Shown: in pieces, positions 25,568 through 33,838 of the stretch
Numbering within the stretch: the stretch's first letter is position 1
Layout of the letters: each line of letters opens with the position of its first letter
Assembly: GCF_028369135.1 (NCBI RefSeq)
Contig: NZ_JAPWHW010000026.1
Coordinates: forward strand, 1 to 47,078
Reading direction: 5' to 3'
Source: Roseovarius sp. ZX-A-9
Lineage (GTDB): Bacteria; Pseudomonadota; Alphaproteobacteria; Rhodobacterales; Rhodobacteraceae
Length of the DNA: 47,078 bases
Position numbers and translations under genes: made by a program
The notes under the pieces: generated by a model
Seen by the model: only the letters and a program-made list of their open reading frames with translations
What the model was told of the DNA's origin: nothing
The model's database searches: none

Positions 25568-26710
25568 ATGTTCACCGAAAGACTGTCCCGCTTTCAGACG
25601 AAACTGGCCGAGGCCGGGATCGATGTTGCGCTGATCACCGATGACGATAACGTCTATTACCTGACCGGCTACTATGACTATCTGCACATGGAATTCGGGC
25701 GTCCGACAATCCTCGTCGTGCCTAAGGATGGCGACACTTTGTTGATCACTCCGACCATCGACCTCAACAGCGCCAGGGCCGCGGCACGGGTGGATCGCAT
25801 CGCCCCGTGGAATGACGGCATGGGCAACGAATGGCGCGAAGAGCTGCCAGCGGCGGTCCGAAATGCCGGGCGGGTGGCCATCGAGCCGGGGCATATGCCG
25901 CCGCCGGTACGCAGCTATGTGAACGATCTCGTCGCGGCGGACAAAATTACCAGCGCCACGCCGATCCTCGCGGAAATGCGGATGATCAAATCGGCAGAGG
26001 AATTGCAGCTCGCCCGCCACGCGGGAGAGGTGGCAACGGCGATGATGCAGGCCGGGCGGTTGGCGATCGGCGATGGGGTGCCGGAATTCGAGGTGGCGAT
26101 TGCGACATCGCAGGCAGGCACCCGGAAAGCGGCCGAACTGCTGGCCGCGCATTACGACGATGGTGACATGTCGCCCAACACCCATTTCCTGCAGATCATG
26201 GCCTCGGGGAAGGACATCGTGAAGACGCATCACCGTGCCTCGACCCGCATCATGCGGCAGGGGGAGCCGGTGTTCCTGTGCTTTTGCGGGATGACCAATT
26301 TTCACCGTTTCAAGCTGGGGTTCGACCGGACATTCTGGATCGGTGACGCGGAGCCTGCTCAGGTGGCTGTCTATGAGGTGGCCGTGGCCAGCCAGAAGGC
26401 GGCGCTCGACGCGCTGCGGCCCGGCGTGACGGCCGAGAGTATTCACGCGGCCTATGCCGAAGTGATCCAAGATGCGGGCTATGAATATCCGTTCCGCTGT
26501 GGCCGTGCGACCGGGTTCAGCTTTCTCGAGGCGCCGCAGCTGGTGACGGGGGACACCACAGTGATCCAACCGGGCATGGTTCTCGCGGTAGATGGTTCGG
26601 TTTCGGTCGAGACATTCCGCGCCCAGGTGGGCGACAGTTTCATCATCACCGAAGACGGATGGGAACCTCTGACAATCCATCCGAAATCCGTAGACGAGGT
26701 CATCCTCTGA
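25568..26710 (+). CDS. Creatinase-like M24 protein without metal ligands
   Basis: A 380-residue M24-fold protein. Aligned with the intact M24 protein of this window, all five metal ligands are replaced: Asp to C240, Asp to G251, His to R313, Glu to D342 and Glu to G355. Creatinase is the known metal-free member of this fold; its catalytic His aligns with H221 in KTHHRASTR, and its two active-site Glu align with D253 and D342. Regions such as EMRMIKSAEE and VPEFEVAIATSQA also align with creatinase. Creatinase splits creatine into sarcosine and urea, which fits the sarcosine oxidase genes just downstream, but the Glu-to-Asp changes leave the substrate open. ATG 25568 follows AGGGAA. The stop overlaps the next start by one base (TGATG). 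Confidence 0.82.
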   Translation: MFTERLSRFQTKLAEAGIDVALITDDDNVYYLTGYYDYLHMEFGRPTILVVPKDGDTLLITPTIDLNSARAAARVDRIAPWNDGMGNEWREELPAAVRNAGRVAIEPGHMPPPVRSYVNDLVAADKITSATPILAEMRMIKSAEELQLARHAGEVATAMMQAGRLAIGDGVPEFEVAIATSQAGTRKAAELLAAHYDDGDMSPNTHFLQIMASGKDIVKTHHRASTRIMRQGEPVFLCFCGMTNFHRFKLGFDRTFWIGDAEPAQVAVYEVAVASQKAALDALRPGVTAESIHAAYAEVIQDAGYEYPFRCGRATGFSFLEAPQLVTGDTTVIQPGMVLAVDGSVSVETFRAQVGDSFIITEDGWEPLTIHPKSVDEVIL

Positions 26711-27159
26711 TGTTCCAGTCCGGTCAAACCATCCAGTCCAAGCCGCGCAGCCCCGAGATGAACGCAGGGCGTCATCATCGTGCCAAGCTGGGTTTTATCC
26801 TCATGTCGACGGACCCGAGCGCCGAGGCCGATTTCATGGACATGGCACCCGAGGGTGTCGGTGTCCACGTCACGCGCCTGAAAACAGACGACCTCACGAC
26901 GAACGAAACGCTGGCCGGCCATATCGACCATATGGCGGACGCCGCCGCCCGCATTCAGCCCGAAGCCAAGCCGGATGTGGTCAGCTACAGTTGCACCAGC
27001 GGGTCTAGCGTGATCGGCGAAGACCGCATTTTTCAGGAGATCCGCAAGGGCGCCCCCTGGGCGCAGCCCATGTGCCTCGTTCAGGGGGTTCTGGATGCGC
27101 TGCGTGAGTTGGGCGCGAAGGGTTCGGGCAAATTTTTAAACATCCGGGCCGGGTGCTGA
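26710..27159 (+). pseudogene. Half-length Asp/Glu racemase-superfamily paralogue
   Basis: A 149-residue protein matching the first lobe of the racemase-like protein at 17408. It retains the first catalytic Cys, C95 in YSCTSGSSVIGEDRI, but ends after LDALRELGAK with an unrelated tail. The hinge strand (RIALITPY in the paralogue) and the whole second lobe with its Cys are missing. The family normally needs both. A deletion of about 300 bases joining to the spacer before soxB is the simplest explanation, so I list it as a probable pseudogene. It starts by a 1-base overlap with the M24 stop and could still be translated. Confidence 0.7.
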
Positions 27160-27195
27160 AATGCACTGCCTGAGACACCGACAAGGCAAGACAAT

Positions 27196-28467
27196 ATGAC
27201 CCGTTTTTCCGGATGGAATGTCTTTTGGCAGGGGATGACCGGCCAAAAGGGCTGGGCCCGGCAATGGCGCGACCCGCAACCAAAGTCACATTACGACGTC
27301 GTCATCGTGGGTGGCGGGTTGCATGGTCTTGCCACCGCCTATTACCTGGCCAGCAATCATGGCATTCGCAATATCGCGGTGCTCGAAAAGGGCTGGGTGG
27401 GGGGCGGAAATGCCGGGCGCAACACCACTATCGTACGATCCAATTACGCACAGCCGGGCAACCGGGAATTCTATGAGCATTCGCTTAAGCTCTGGGAAAA
27501 CTTGAGCCATGATCTGAACTACAATGTGATGTTCAGCCAGCGGTCTCATATTGCGCTGCTGCATAGTCCCGGGGCCATTGATGCCGCATCGCGCAATTAC
27601 AATACCATGCGGCTCACCGGCACGCCGGATGCCGAGATATGGGATCTGGACCGGCTGAAACAGGCAGTGCCGCATCTCAACTATGCGGCCGATGCCAGAT
27701 TTCCGATCATGGGCGCCGCAGTTCAGACGCGAGCCGGGACAGCGCGACATGATGCCGTGGTCTGGGGCTATGCCCGAGCTGCGGATCAGCTCGGGATCGA
27801 TATTGTGCAGAATTGCGGGGTGACAGGGGTGGTGCGTGAGGCTGGCCGGATCACCGCGTTGGAAACCCCGAGGGGGCGCATAACGGCAGGGAAGATTGGG
27901 TTTGCCGTCGCGGGCAACACCTCGCGCCTGTGGACCATGGCCGGGCTCGGGCGATTGCCGATCGAGTCACACAAGTTGCAGGCCTTTGTTTCGGAACCGC
28001 TCAAGCCGCTGCTCGATCAGGTGGTCGTCTTTGGTATGGGCGGGTCACATTTCTACATCTCGCAATCAGACAAGGGCGGGATGGTATTCGGCGGCGATCT
28101 CGATTGGTACAAATCCTACGCACAGCGCGGCAACCTGCCCATCGTGCAGGACGTGGCCGAGGCGGCGATGTCTGTCATGCCCTGCCTTGGCCGGGTCAAA
28201 CTGTTGCGCCACTGGGCCGGGGTGGTCGATATGTCGATGGATGGCAGCCATTTCATCTGTCGGACCCCTCTCGACAATCTCTACCTCAACACGGGCTGGA
28301 ACTATGGCGGGTTCAAGGCCACGCCGGCGTCGGGCTGGTGGTTTGCGGACCTCATCGCCAATGATCGGCCGGCGCCGATGATTGCCAATTTCGACCTCAA
28401 GAGATTTGAGCGCGGCCTTCAGATCGATGAACGCGGCGCCGGTCCAGATCCCAAACTGCATGGATGA
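27196..28467 (+). CDS. soxB: Sarcosine oxidase beta subunit
   Basis: A 423-residue subunit of heterotetrameric sarcosine oxidase. The N-terminal FAD/NAD dinucleotide motif is VVIVGGGLHGLATAYYLA (about residues 35-52). H185 in GTARHDAVVW matches the His that covalently binds FMN in TSOX beta subunits. It starts the canonical soxBDAG order. The complex oxidises sarcosine to glycine, H2O2 and 5,10-methylene-tetrahydrofolate in the cytoplasm. AAGG lies 9-12 bases before ATG. Confidence 0.95.
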   Translation: MTRFSGWNVFWQGMTGQKGWARQWRDPQPKSHYDVVIVGGGLHGLATAYYLASNHGIRNIAVLEKGWVGGGNAGRNTTIVRSNYAQPGNREFYEHSLKLWENLSHDLNYNVMFSQRSHIALLHSPGAIDAASRNYNTMRLTGTPDAEIWDLDRLKQAVPHLNYAADARFPIMGAAVQTRAGTARHDAVVWGYARAADQLGIDIVQNCGVTGVVREAGRITALETPRGRITAGKIGFAVAGNTSRLWTMAGLGRLPIESHKLQAFVSEPLKPLLDQVVVFGMGGSHFYISQSDKGGMVFGGDLDWYKSYAQRGNLPIVQDVAEAAMSVMPCLGRVKLLRHWAGVVDMSMDGSHFICRTPLDNLYLNTGWNYGGFKATPASGWWFADLIANDRPAPMIANFDLKRFERGLQIDERGAGPDPKLHG

Positions 28468-28479
28468 AGAAGGTTTAGC

Positions 28480-28764
28480 ATGATCCGGATTCCCTGTCCT
28501 TTCTGCGGTCCGCGTGACCACGCCGAATTCAGCTATGGCGGCGACGGCTCGATCACATATCCGGCGTTGGATGCGCCGCTCGAGGCGTGGCACGATGCGG
28601 TGTTCCTGCGAGAGAACATCTGTGGCCGTCAGGTGGAAACCTGGCAGCATGTGCATGGCTGCCGCCTGTGGCTAAAGGTCGAGCGTGACACGATGAGCCA
28701 TGAAATATACAGCGTCACCCCGGCCGATCCCGCGCTGGCAAAAGTTCTGGAGGGCGGGGAATGA
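28480..28764 (+). CDS. soxD: Sarcosine oxidase delta subunit
   Basis: A 94-residue zinc-binding subunit. The N-terminal CPFCGPRDHAEF provides Cys/His ligands, and a central HVHGC completes the site. It overlaps soxA by 4 bases (ATGA). Length and order match other TSOX operons. Confidence 0.95.
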   Translation: MIRIPCPFCGPRDHAEFSYGGDGSITYPALDAPLEAWHDAVFLRENICGRQVETWQHVHGCRLWLKVERDTMSHEIYSVTPADPALAKVLEGGE

Positions 28765-31712
28765 CCGCACGACGTCTAGACCAGGGCGGACGGATTGACC
28801 GCGCGACCCCTCTTACTTTTCGCTGGGATGGCAAGGAGCTAACTGGCTATGCCGGCGATACGCTCGCCTCCGCCTTGATGGCGAATGGCGAAAGGGTGTT
28901 GGGGCGGTCGTTCAAGTATCATCGGCCGCGCGGCATCATGTCCGCCGGCGTGGAAGAATCCGGGGCCATCGTATCTGTCGGCCAAGGCGCGCGGCAGGAG
29001 CCCAACGTCAAGGCGACGATGCAGGAGCTTTATGAGGGGCTCGAGACCCGAGGTCAAAATGCTTGGCCCAATGTGCGGCGCGATCTGGGGGCTGTAAACG
29101 GTCTGTTTGGCCGCTTTCTCGCGGCTGGGTTTTACTACAAGACCTTTATGGGCGTACCGCTCTTTGAATGGGGGCGGGGCACCGGGCTGTGGATGAAATA
29201 CGAGACGCTTATCCGCAAGGCTGCAGGCATGGGACGGGCGTCGCGAGAGGCCGACCCGGACCAGTATGATCATGCTCATGCCTTTTGCGATGTGCTGGTG
29301 GTCGGGGGCGGGCCGGCAGGGCTGCGCGCGGCGCTGACCGCGGCAGAGGCCGGGCGGGACGTGATCCTGGTCGAACAGGATTTCGAGCTTGGCGGTGATC
29401 TGCTCAATGATCCGGCGGGCGAAGCCGAGCGCGGCGCGCTGGTGCGGTCGGTCGAACGGGCCGGGGTGCGGGTAATGACGCGGACCACGGCCTTCGGGCT
29501 CTATGACATGGGCGTGGCGGGGCTTGTGGAGCGTGTGTCGGACCATCTTTCGGCACCTGCGGCCTATCTGCCACGGCAGCGGTTCTGGACCGTGCGGGCC
29601 GGGGCCACGGTGCTCGCCACTGGAGCGTTGGAACGATCTGTGGCCTTTGGCGGGAACGACCGGCCCGGGGTGATGACCGCCAATTCTGGGCGAAGCTATC
29701 TCAACCGTTACGGAATCCTGCCGGGAGAACGAATTGTCGTCGCCACCACGAATGACAGCGCCTATGTGACCGCAGGGGAACTGGCCGCAGCAGGGGCAGA
29801 GGTGACAATCGCCGAGGCACGGAATGCGCCCGGTTGCGAGTTGCCCGCTGGTGTCACGCTGCGCACGGGCGTCGCCCCCTTGAAGGCCGAAGGACGGAGC
29901 AAGCTACGCGCCCTGCGGCTGGCGCGGCCGAACGGAGCAGGCTGGCAAGCGGCGGGTCGCGAAGCCTGCGACCTGCTGCTGGTTTCAGGCGGTTGGTCGC
30001 CGGTCGTCAACCTTGCGTCGCATCGCGGGGTAAAGCCCGAATGGGATGCCGAACTGGCCTGTTTCCTCGCAGGAGATTGCGACGAGCCTGTCTACATGGC
30101 AGGGTCTGCGGCCGGGGTCTGGACACGCGAGGCCTGCGAGACCTCCGGTGTGGAGGTCGCCAAGCGGGCCATGGGCCTCGCGTCAAATCCGCCTGCCGCC
30201 GGTGGTTGGACCGCGCCGATCAGACCGCTCTACGAGGTGCGGCTGCCGGGGCGCAAGGCCAAGGCGTTTGTCGATCCGCAACATGACGTGACCTGTTCGG
30301 ATGTGCGTCTGGCGCATCAGGAGGGTTTCGTCTCGGTCGAGCATCTGAAACGCTATACCACGTTGGGCATGGCCACGGACCAGGGCAAGATGGGCAATAT
30401 CATCGGGCTCGCGCTGATGGCCGAAGCGCTGGGTAAGGAAATTCCGGCGGTGGGCACCACGCGCTTTCGCCCGCCCTATACGCCGGTGGCCATCGGCGCG
30501 CTGGCCGGGCGCAATGTACACGGCCATTTCAAGCCGCTGCGCCGCACGCCTCTGCATGATTGGAACCTGCGGCAGGGTGCAACCATGACCGACGCCGGGC
30601 TTTGGCATCGTCCGTGGTATTTTGCCGGGCCGGGCGAAACACTCGGTGATGCCTATGTGCGAGAGGCTGCGACCGTGCGCCAGACCGTTGGCATCTGCGA
30701 TGTGAGTTCGCTCGGCAAGATCGCAGTGCAGGGTCCGGATGCGGCGGAGTTTCTCAACCGCGTTTATACCAACGGCTTTGCCAAACTGGCCATCGGCAAG
30801 GCGCGTTATGGGATCATGCTGCGTGACGACGGGATGGTGATGGATGATGGCACCACCTGGCGGATCGGCGAGGCCGATTTCCTGATGACCACCACCACCA
30901 CTAACGCGGGCCGTGTCATGGTCTGGCTGGAGGAGTTGCTGCAACTCCGCTGGCCCGAGCTGAAGGTCCATGTCACCTCGGTGACCGATCAATGGGCCGG
31001 CGTCTCCGTTGCGGGGCCGAAATCGCGCGCGGTGGTGGCGGCATGTCTTCGCGATCCTGACAGTGTTTCGCACGAGACGCTGCCCTTTATGGGCGTGGCG
31101 CCGGTGGTGCTGCGGGACGGCACCGAAGGGCTGATTGCCCGGATCAGTTTTTCCGGAGAATTGGCGTTTGAGCTCTACGTTCCGGGCAACTATGGCGAGG
31201 CAATGATGGAGCAGCTCTGGACGGCGGCGGCGCGTCACGAAGGCTGTCTCTACGGGTTGGAGGCGCTTGGGACATTGCGCATCGAAAAGGGCCATGTAAC
31301 CGGGGCCGAGCTGGACGGTCGGGTGACGATCCGCGATGCAGGTCTCGGTGGCATGGCCTCTACCAAGAAACCCTATATCGGAAAGGCTTTGCAGGAACGA
31401 CCCGAGTTGCAGCGACCGGATAGGCCGCGCCTCGTCGGTATCCTGCCGAAAGATCGCAGCAAGACGTTCAATGGAGGGGCGTTGCTCTGTAAGCCGGGGG
31501 CCCAGAGCGGGTTTGGAGAGGGATGGGTGACGGCAGTGACCCATTCTCCAGCGCTCGGCCACTGGATCGGGCTGGGCTATATCTCTGGCGGCCATGATCA
31601 ATGGGTCGGACAGCTGGCGATAGCCGCAGACCCGGTGCGCGGCGAGCCGGTCGAGGTCGAGATCGTCTCTCCTCACATGTTTGATCCCGAAGGAGTAAGG
31701 ATGCATGGCTGA
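28761..31712 (+). CDS. soxA: Sarcosine oxidase alpha subunit
   Basis: A 983-residue subunit. An N-terminal ferredoxin-like domain (about 10-95, with FKYHRPRGI) is followed by a dinucleotide-binding oxidoreductase domain with VVGGGPAGLRAALTAAEAG near residue 178 and ALERSVAFGGNDRPGV near 292. The C-terminal GcvT-like folate domain (about 590-983) contains YTNGFAKL and LEALGTLRIEKGHV. This domain captures formaldehyde equivalents from demethylation as methylene-tetrahydrofolate. The gene is intact at the usual length. Confidence 0.95.
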   Translation: MTARRLDQGGRIDRATPLTFRWDGKELTGYAGDTLASALMANGERVLGRSFKYHRPRGIMSAGVEESGAIVSVGQGARQEPNVKATMQELYEGLETRGQNAWPNVRRDLGAVNGLFGRFLAAGFYYKTFMGVPLFEWGRGTGLWMKYETLIRKAAGMGRASREADPDQYDHAHAFCDVLVVGGGPAGLRAALTAAEAGRDVILVEQDFELGGDLLNDPAGEAERGALVRSVERAGVRVMTRTTAFGLYDMGVAGLVERVSDHLSAPAAYLPRQRFWTVRAGATVLATGALERSVAFGGNDRPGVMTANSGRSYLNRYGILPGERIVVATTNDSAYVTAGELAAAGAEVTIAEARNAPGCELPAGVTLRTGVAPLKAEGRSKLRALRLARPNGAGWQAAGREACDLLLVSGGWSPVVNLASHRGVKPEWDAELACFLAGDCDEPVYMAGSAAGVWTREACETSGVEVAKRAMGLASNPPAAGGWTAPIRPLYEVRLPGRKAKAFVDPQHDVTCSDVRLAHQEGFVSVEHLKRYTTLGMATDQGKMGNIIGLALMAEALGKEIPAVGTTRFRPPYTPVAIGALAGRNVHGHFKPLRRTPLHDWNLRQGATMTDAGLWHRPWYFAGPGETLGDAYVREAATVRQTVGICDVSSLGKIAVQGPDAAEFLNRVYTNGFAKLAIGKARYGIMLRDDGMVMDDGTTWRIGEADFLMTTTTTNAGRVMVWLEELLQLRWPELKVHVTSVTDQWAGVSVAGPKSRAVVAACLRDPDSVSHETLPFMGVAPVVLRDGTEGLIARISFSGELAFELYVPGNYGEAMMEQLWTAAARHEGCLYGLEALGTLRIEKGHVTGAELDGRVTIRDAGLGGMASTKKPYIGKALQERPELQRPDRPRLVGILPKDRSKTFNGGALLCKPGAQSGFGEGWVTAVTHSPALGHWIGLGYISGGHDQWVGQLAIAADPVRGEPVEVEIVSPHMFDPEGVRMHG

Positions 31713-32316
31713 TCAGGTGACAGCATTGCGGGCCTATCATGACCTGGGCGAGAAGGCCGGCCGGCCCGGCCCGGCGGGGGTGACCCTTCGCGAAGTGTCG
31801 GGATTTTCGCTGACGCAGATTGCGTGCTGGCCCGAAACATTGACCGAGGTCGGGGCGATGGCGGCGCAGGTCGCAGAATGTACCGAAGCGCCGGCGCCCG
31901 GACAGTTGGCATCGGGCGCACAGGGCATGTTGCTCCGGGTTGAGCCGCTGAAATGGTGGTTGATCCGCGAGGCAGATCGCCAGCCCATTGCGGACATGGC
32001 AGCCGAGGTCGGTGCCGCGCTCGATCTCTCATCGGCTCGGACTTGGGTGCGGGTCGAGGGGGAGGATGCCAGCATGCTGCTCAACCATTTCCTGCCGCTC
32101 GACCTGCGACCACAAGCGTTCCCGCCCGGCAGCGTGGCTTCGACGGCGTTTCATCATGTCGGCATCACGCTCTGGCGGAGCGGGGAGGCGTTCGAGCTGG
32201 CCCTGCCGCGCAGTTTTGCGGCTTCGCTGTGGGAGCTGCTTGTCGACAGTGCCCAGCAATACGGCGTGGTCACAGGTGAAGTCGCGTATGAGCTGGAAGA
32301 AGGAAGCGAAAAATGA
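31705..32316 (+). CDS. soxG: Sarcosine oxidase gamma subunit
   Basis: A 203-residue GcvT-like gamma subunit, recognisable by position and by segments such as ALDLSSARTWVRVEG and STAFHHVGITLWR. It overlaps soxA by 8 bases and the Rieske gene by 4 bases (ATGA), so the five genes from soxB form one tightly coupled operon. Confidence 0.92.
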   Translation: MADQVTALRAYHDLGEKAGRPGPAGVTLREVSGFSLTQIACWPETLTEVGAMAAQVAECTEAPAPGQLASGAQGMLLRVEPLKWWLIREADRQPIADMAAEVGAALDLSSARTWVRVEGEDASMLLNHFLPLDLRPQAFPPGSVASTAFHHVGITLWRSGEAFELALPRSFAASLWELLVDSAQQYGVVTGEVAYELEEGSEK

Positions 32317-33494
32317 CCCCACGTATGTCTGTTAACGAACTGCTGGAGGCAGTCGCACGCAACGCAGCCCTGCCGGATGAACTGGCCGAGGCGACGCCGC
32401 CACAGGTCTATACCTCGCCCGAGTTTCTAGAACTTGAGCTGGACGAGATATTCAATCACGAATGGTTCTGCGTTGGTCGCGAAGACGAGTATGAGAACCC
32501 CGGTGACTACCGCACAACCACAATCGGGCGCGATCCGGTCATCGTTCTGCGCGACCGCGATGGCATCCTGCGGGCAATGTCGAATGTTTGCCGTCACCGC
32601 ATGGCCACTCTTCTTGAGGGGGCCGGCAACATCCGAGGCCGGATCAGCTGCCCCTATCATGCCTGGACCTACAATTTGGATGGCCAGCTGATTGGTGCTG
32701 CTCATATGCGGGACAATTTCAACAAGAAGGAAGTTTGCCTGCCGCAGTTTCAGGTCGAGATATGGCAGGGCTGGGTCTATGTGTCGCTCGATCCTGACGC
32801 CGCGCCGCTGGGTCCACGGCTCGCCGGTCTTTCAAAGCGGCTGGAAAATTACCAACTGTCGAAATACCGAACGTTGTTCCGGACCGAAGAGATCTGGAAC
32901 ACGAACTGGAAGATCCTGGTTCAGAATTTCACGGAAGGCTATCACCTCTTTGTGGCTCACGCCGAGACGATTGAACCTGCGATGCCGACCCGCCTGGCCA
33001 ATGCCATGCACGGCGGCGCGGCCTATAGCCTGTATGAACAGGGGCGCGTGCCCGGCAAATCTTACGAGCGCAATTCCGAAATGAGCGTGGACAATCCCCT
33101 CTTGACCGAGGAGGAGCGCAACAAGGCGGTTTTGTCGGGGATTTTCCCCTGCCATGTGATGTCGGTGACCGCCGAACGCACCTTCTGGCTGTCAGTGCAG
33201 CCATATGGCGTGGATAAGGTCAAGGTTTTCTGGGGGGCGGACCACTATCCCGGTGCCGTGCCCGATGACCCGGAGGAACGCGCGGCATACGCTGCCGAAT
33301 TGAAGGCAGGCTTCGACCGCATCAATGACGAGGACAAACCGATCATCGGCGCGATTGCGCAGAACGCCAAGGCGCTGGCAGCGAAGCCTGGCAGGTTGTC
33401 CCCGAAAGAGCGTACGATCTGGTACTTTCAGCAATATTTGGCAGCCCAACTGGACCAGAAAGCGGTGGCAGCGTCATGCCGGCCTACGAGTTGA
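32313..33494 (+). CDS. Rieske non-heme iron oxygenase, alpha subunit (module B), 3' end abuts an IS6 scar
   Basis: A 393-residue oxygenase. The Rieske cluster ligands are C93-x-H95 and C113-x2-H116. The mononuclear iron site uses H211 and H216 in FTEGYHLFVAH, with Glu208 at the bridging position, as in CntA-type amine oxygenases. This class includes enzymes that demethylate quaternary amines such as glycine betaine, stachydrine and carnitine. Co-translation with soxG through ATGA strongly links it to demethylation. The end is slightly unusual: after RTIWYFQQYLAAQL the last dozen residues have no family resemblance and run into an IS6 remnant, so the native tail may have been replaced. No reductase partner is encoded in the operon. 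Confidence 0.9.
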   Translation: MTPRMSVNELLEAVARNAALPDELAEATPPQVYTSPEFLELELDEIFNHEWFCVGREDEYENPGDYRTTTIGRDPVIVLRDRDGILRAMSNVCRHRMATLLEGAGNIRGRISCPYHAWTYNLDGQLIGAAHMRDNFNKKEVCLPQFQVEIWQGWVYVSLDPDAAPLGPRLAGLSKRLENYQLSKYRTLFRTEEIWNTNWKILVQNFTEGYHLFVAHAETIEPAMPTRLANAMHGGAAYSLYEQGRVPGKSYERNSEMSVDNPLLTEEERNKAVLSGIFPCHVMSVTAERTFWLSVQPYGVDKVKVFWGADHYPGAVPDDPEERAAYAAELKAGFDRINDEDKPIIGAIAQNAKALAAKPGRLSPKERTIWYFQQYLAAQLDQKAVAASCRPTS

Positions 33495-33812
33495 ATTTCC
33501 CGACGATGCAGATATGGAGCAGGACCACCGCTTCATCAAGAAGCTGACCCGGCCGATGCAGGGCTTCAAATCCATTGCTGCTGCTGCGCAGGCGACCCTC
33601 GCCGGGATCGAGACCGCGCATATGATCCGAAAGGGTCAGCTTGCCGACAACGGTGGCACTGCCTTCCAGCAGTTCGCGGCGCTGGCAGGATAACTGTGTC
33701 CAGCAAAACACATGCGTTCAGCCTGCGGATATATTTGCGACATAACCGGCTGCGTGATCGGCGAGCAAAGCTGACGACCAACACAGCCCTCTGCCCTTGA
33801 TGCAACGGACCC
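33495..33812 (+). mobile_element. IS6-family element remnant (3' end of transposase gene and terminus)
   Basis: The plus strand encodes MEQDHRFIKKLTRPMQGFKS then ATLAGIETAHMIRKGQL, ending with a stop at 33691-33693. This is the C-terminal part of an IS6-family DDE transposase (EQDHR contains the catalytic Glu). The N-terminal two thirds are absent. Downstream, TTGATGCAACGGACCC near 33798-33812 resembles the IS6 terminal repeat (TTTGCAAC-AGAGCC type), which I take as the right end. The scar joins directly to the Rieske gene. Confidence 0.7.
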
Positions 33813-33838
33813 ATAAAACGACCCGACTGAGCCTTTGG

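Noticed and set aside
25451..26680. A 409-codon minus-strand frame opposite the creatinase-like gene
   Set aside because: It is antisense to a conserved protein and its sequence has no family resemblance.
30183..31706. A 507-codon minus-strand frame opposite soxA
   Set aside because: It is the codon-position shadow of the GcvT part of soxA, has no motif and no ribosome-binding site.
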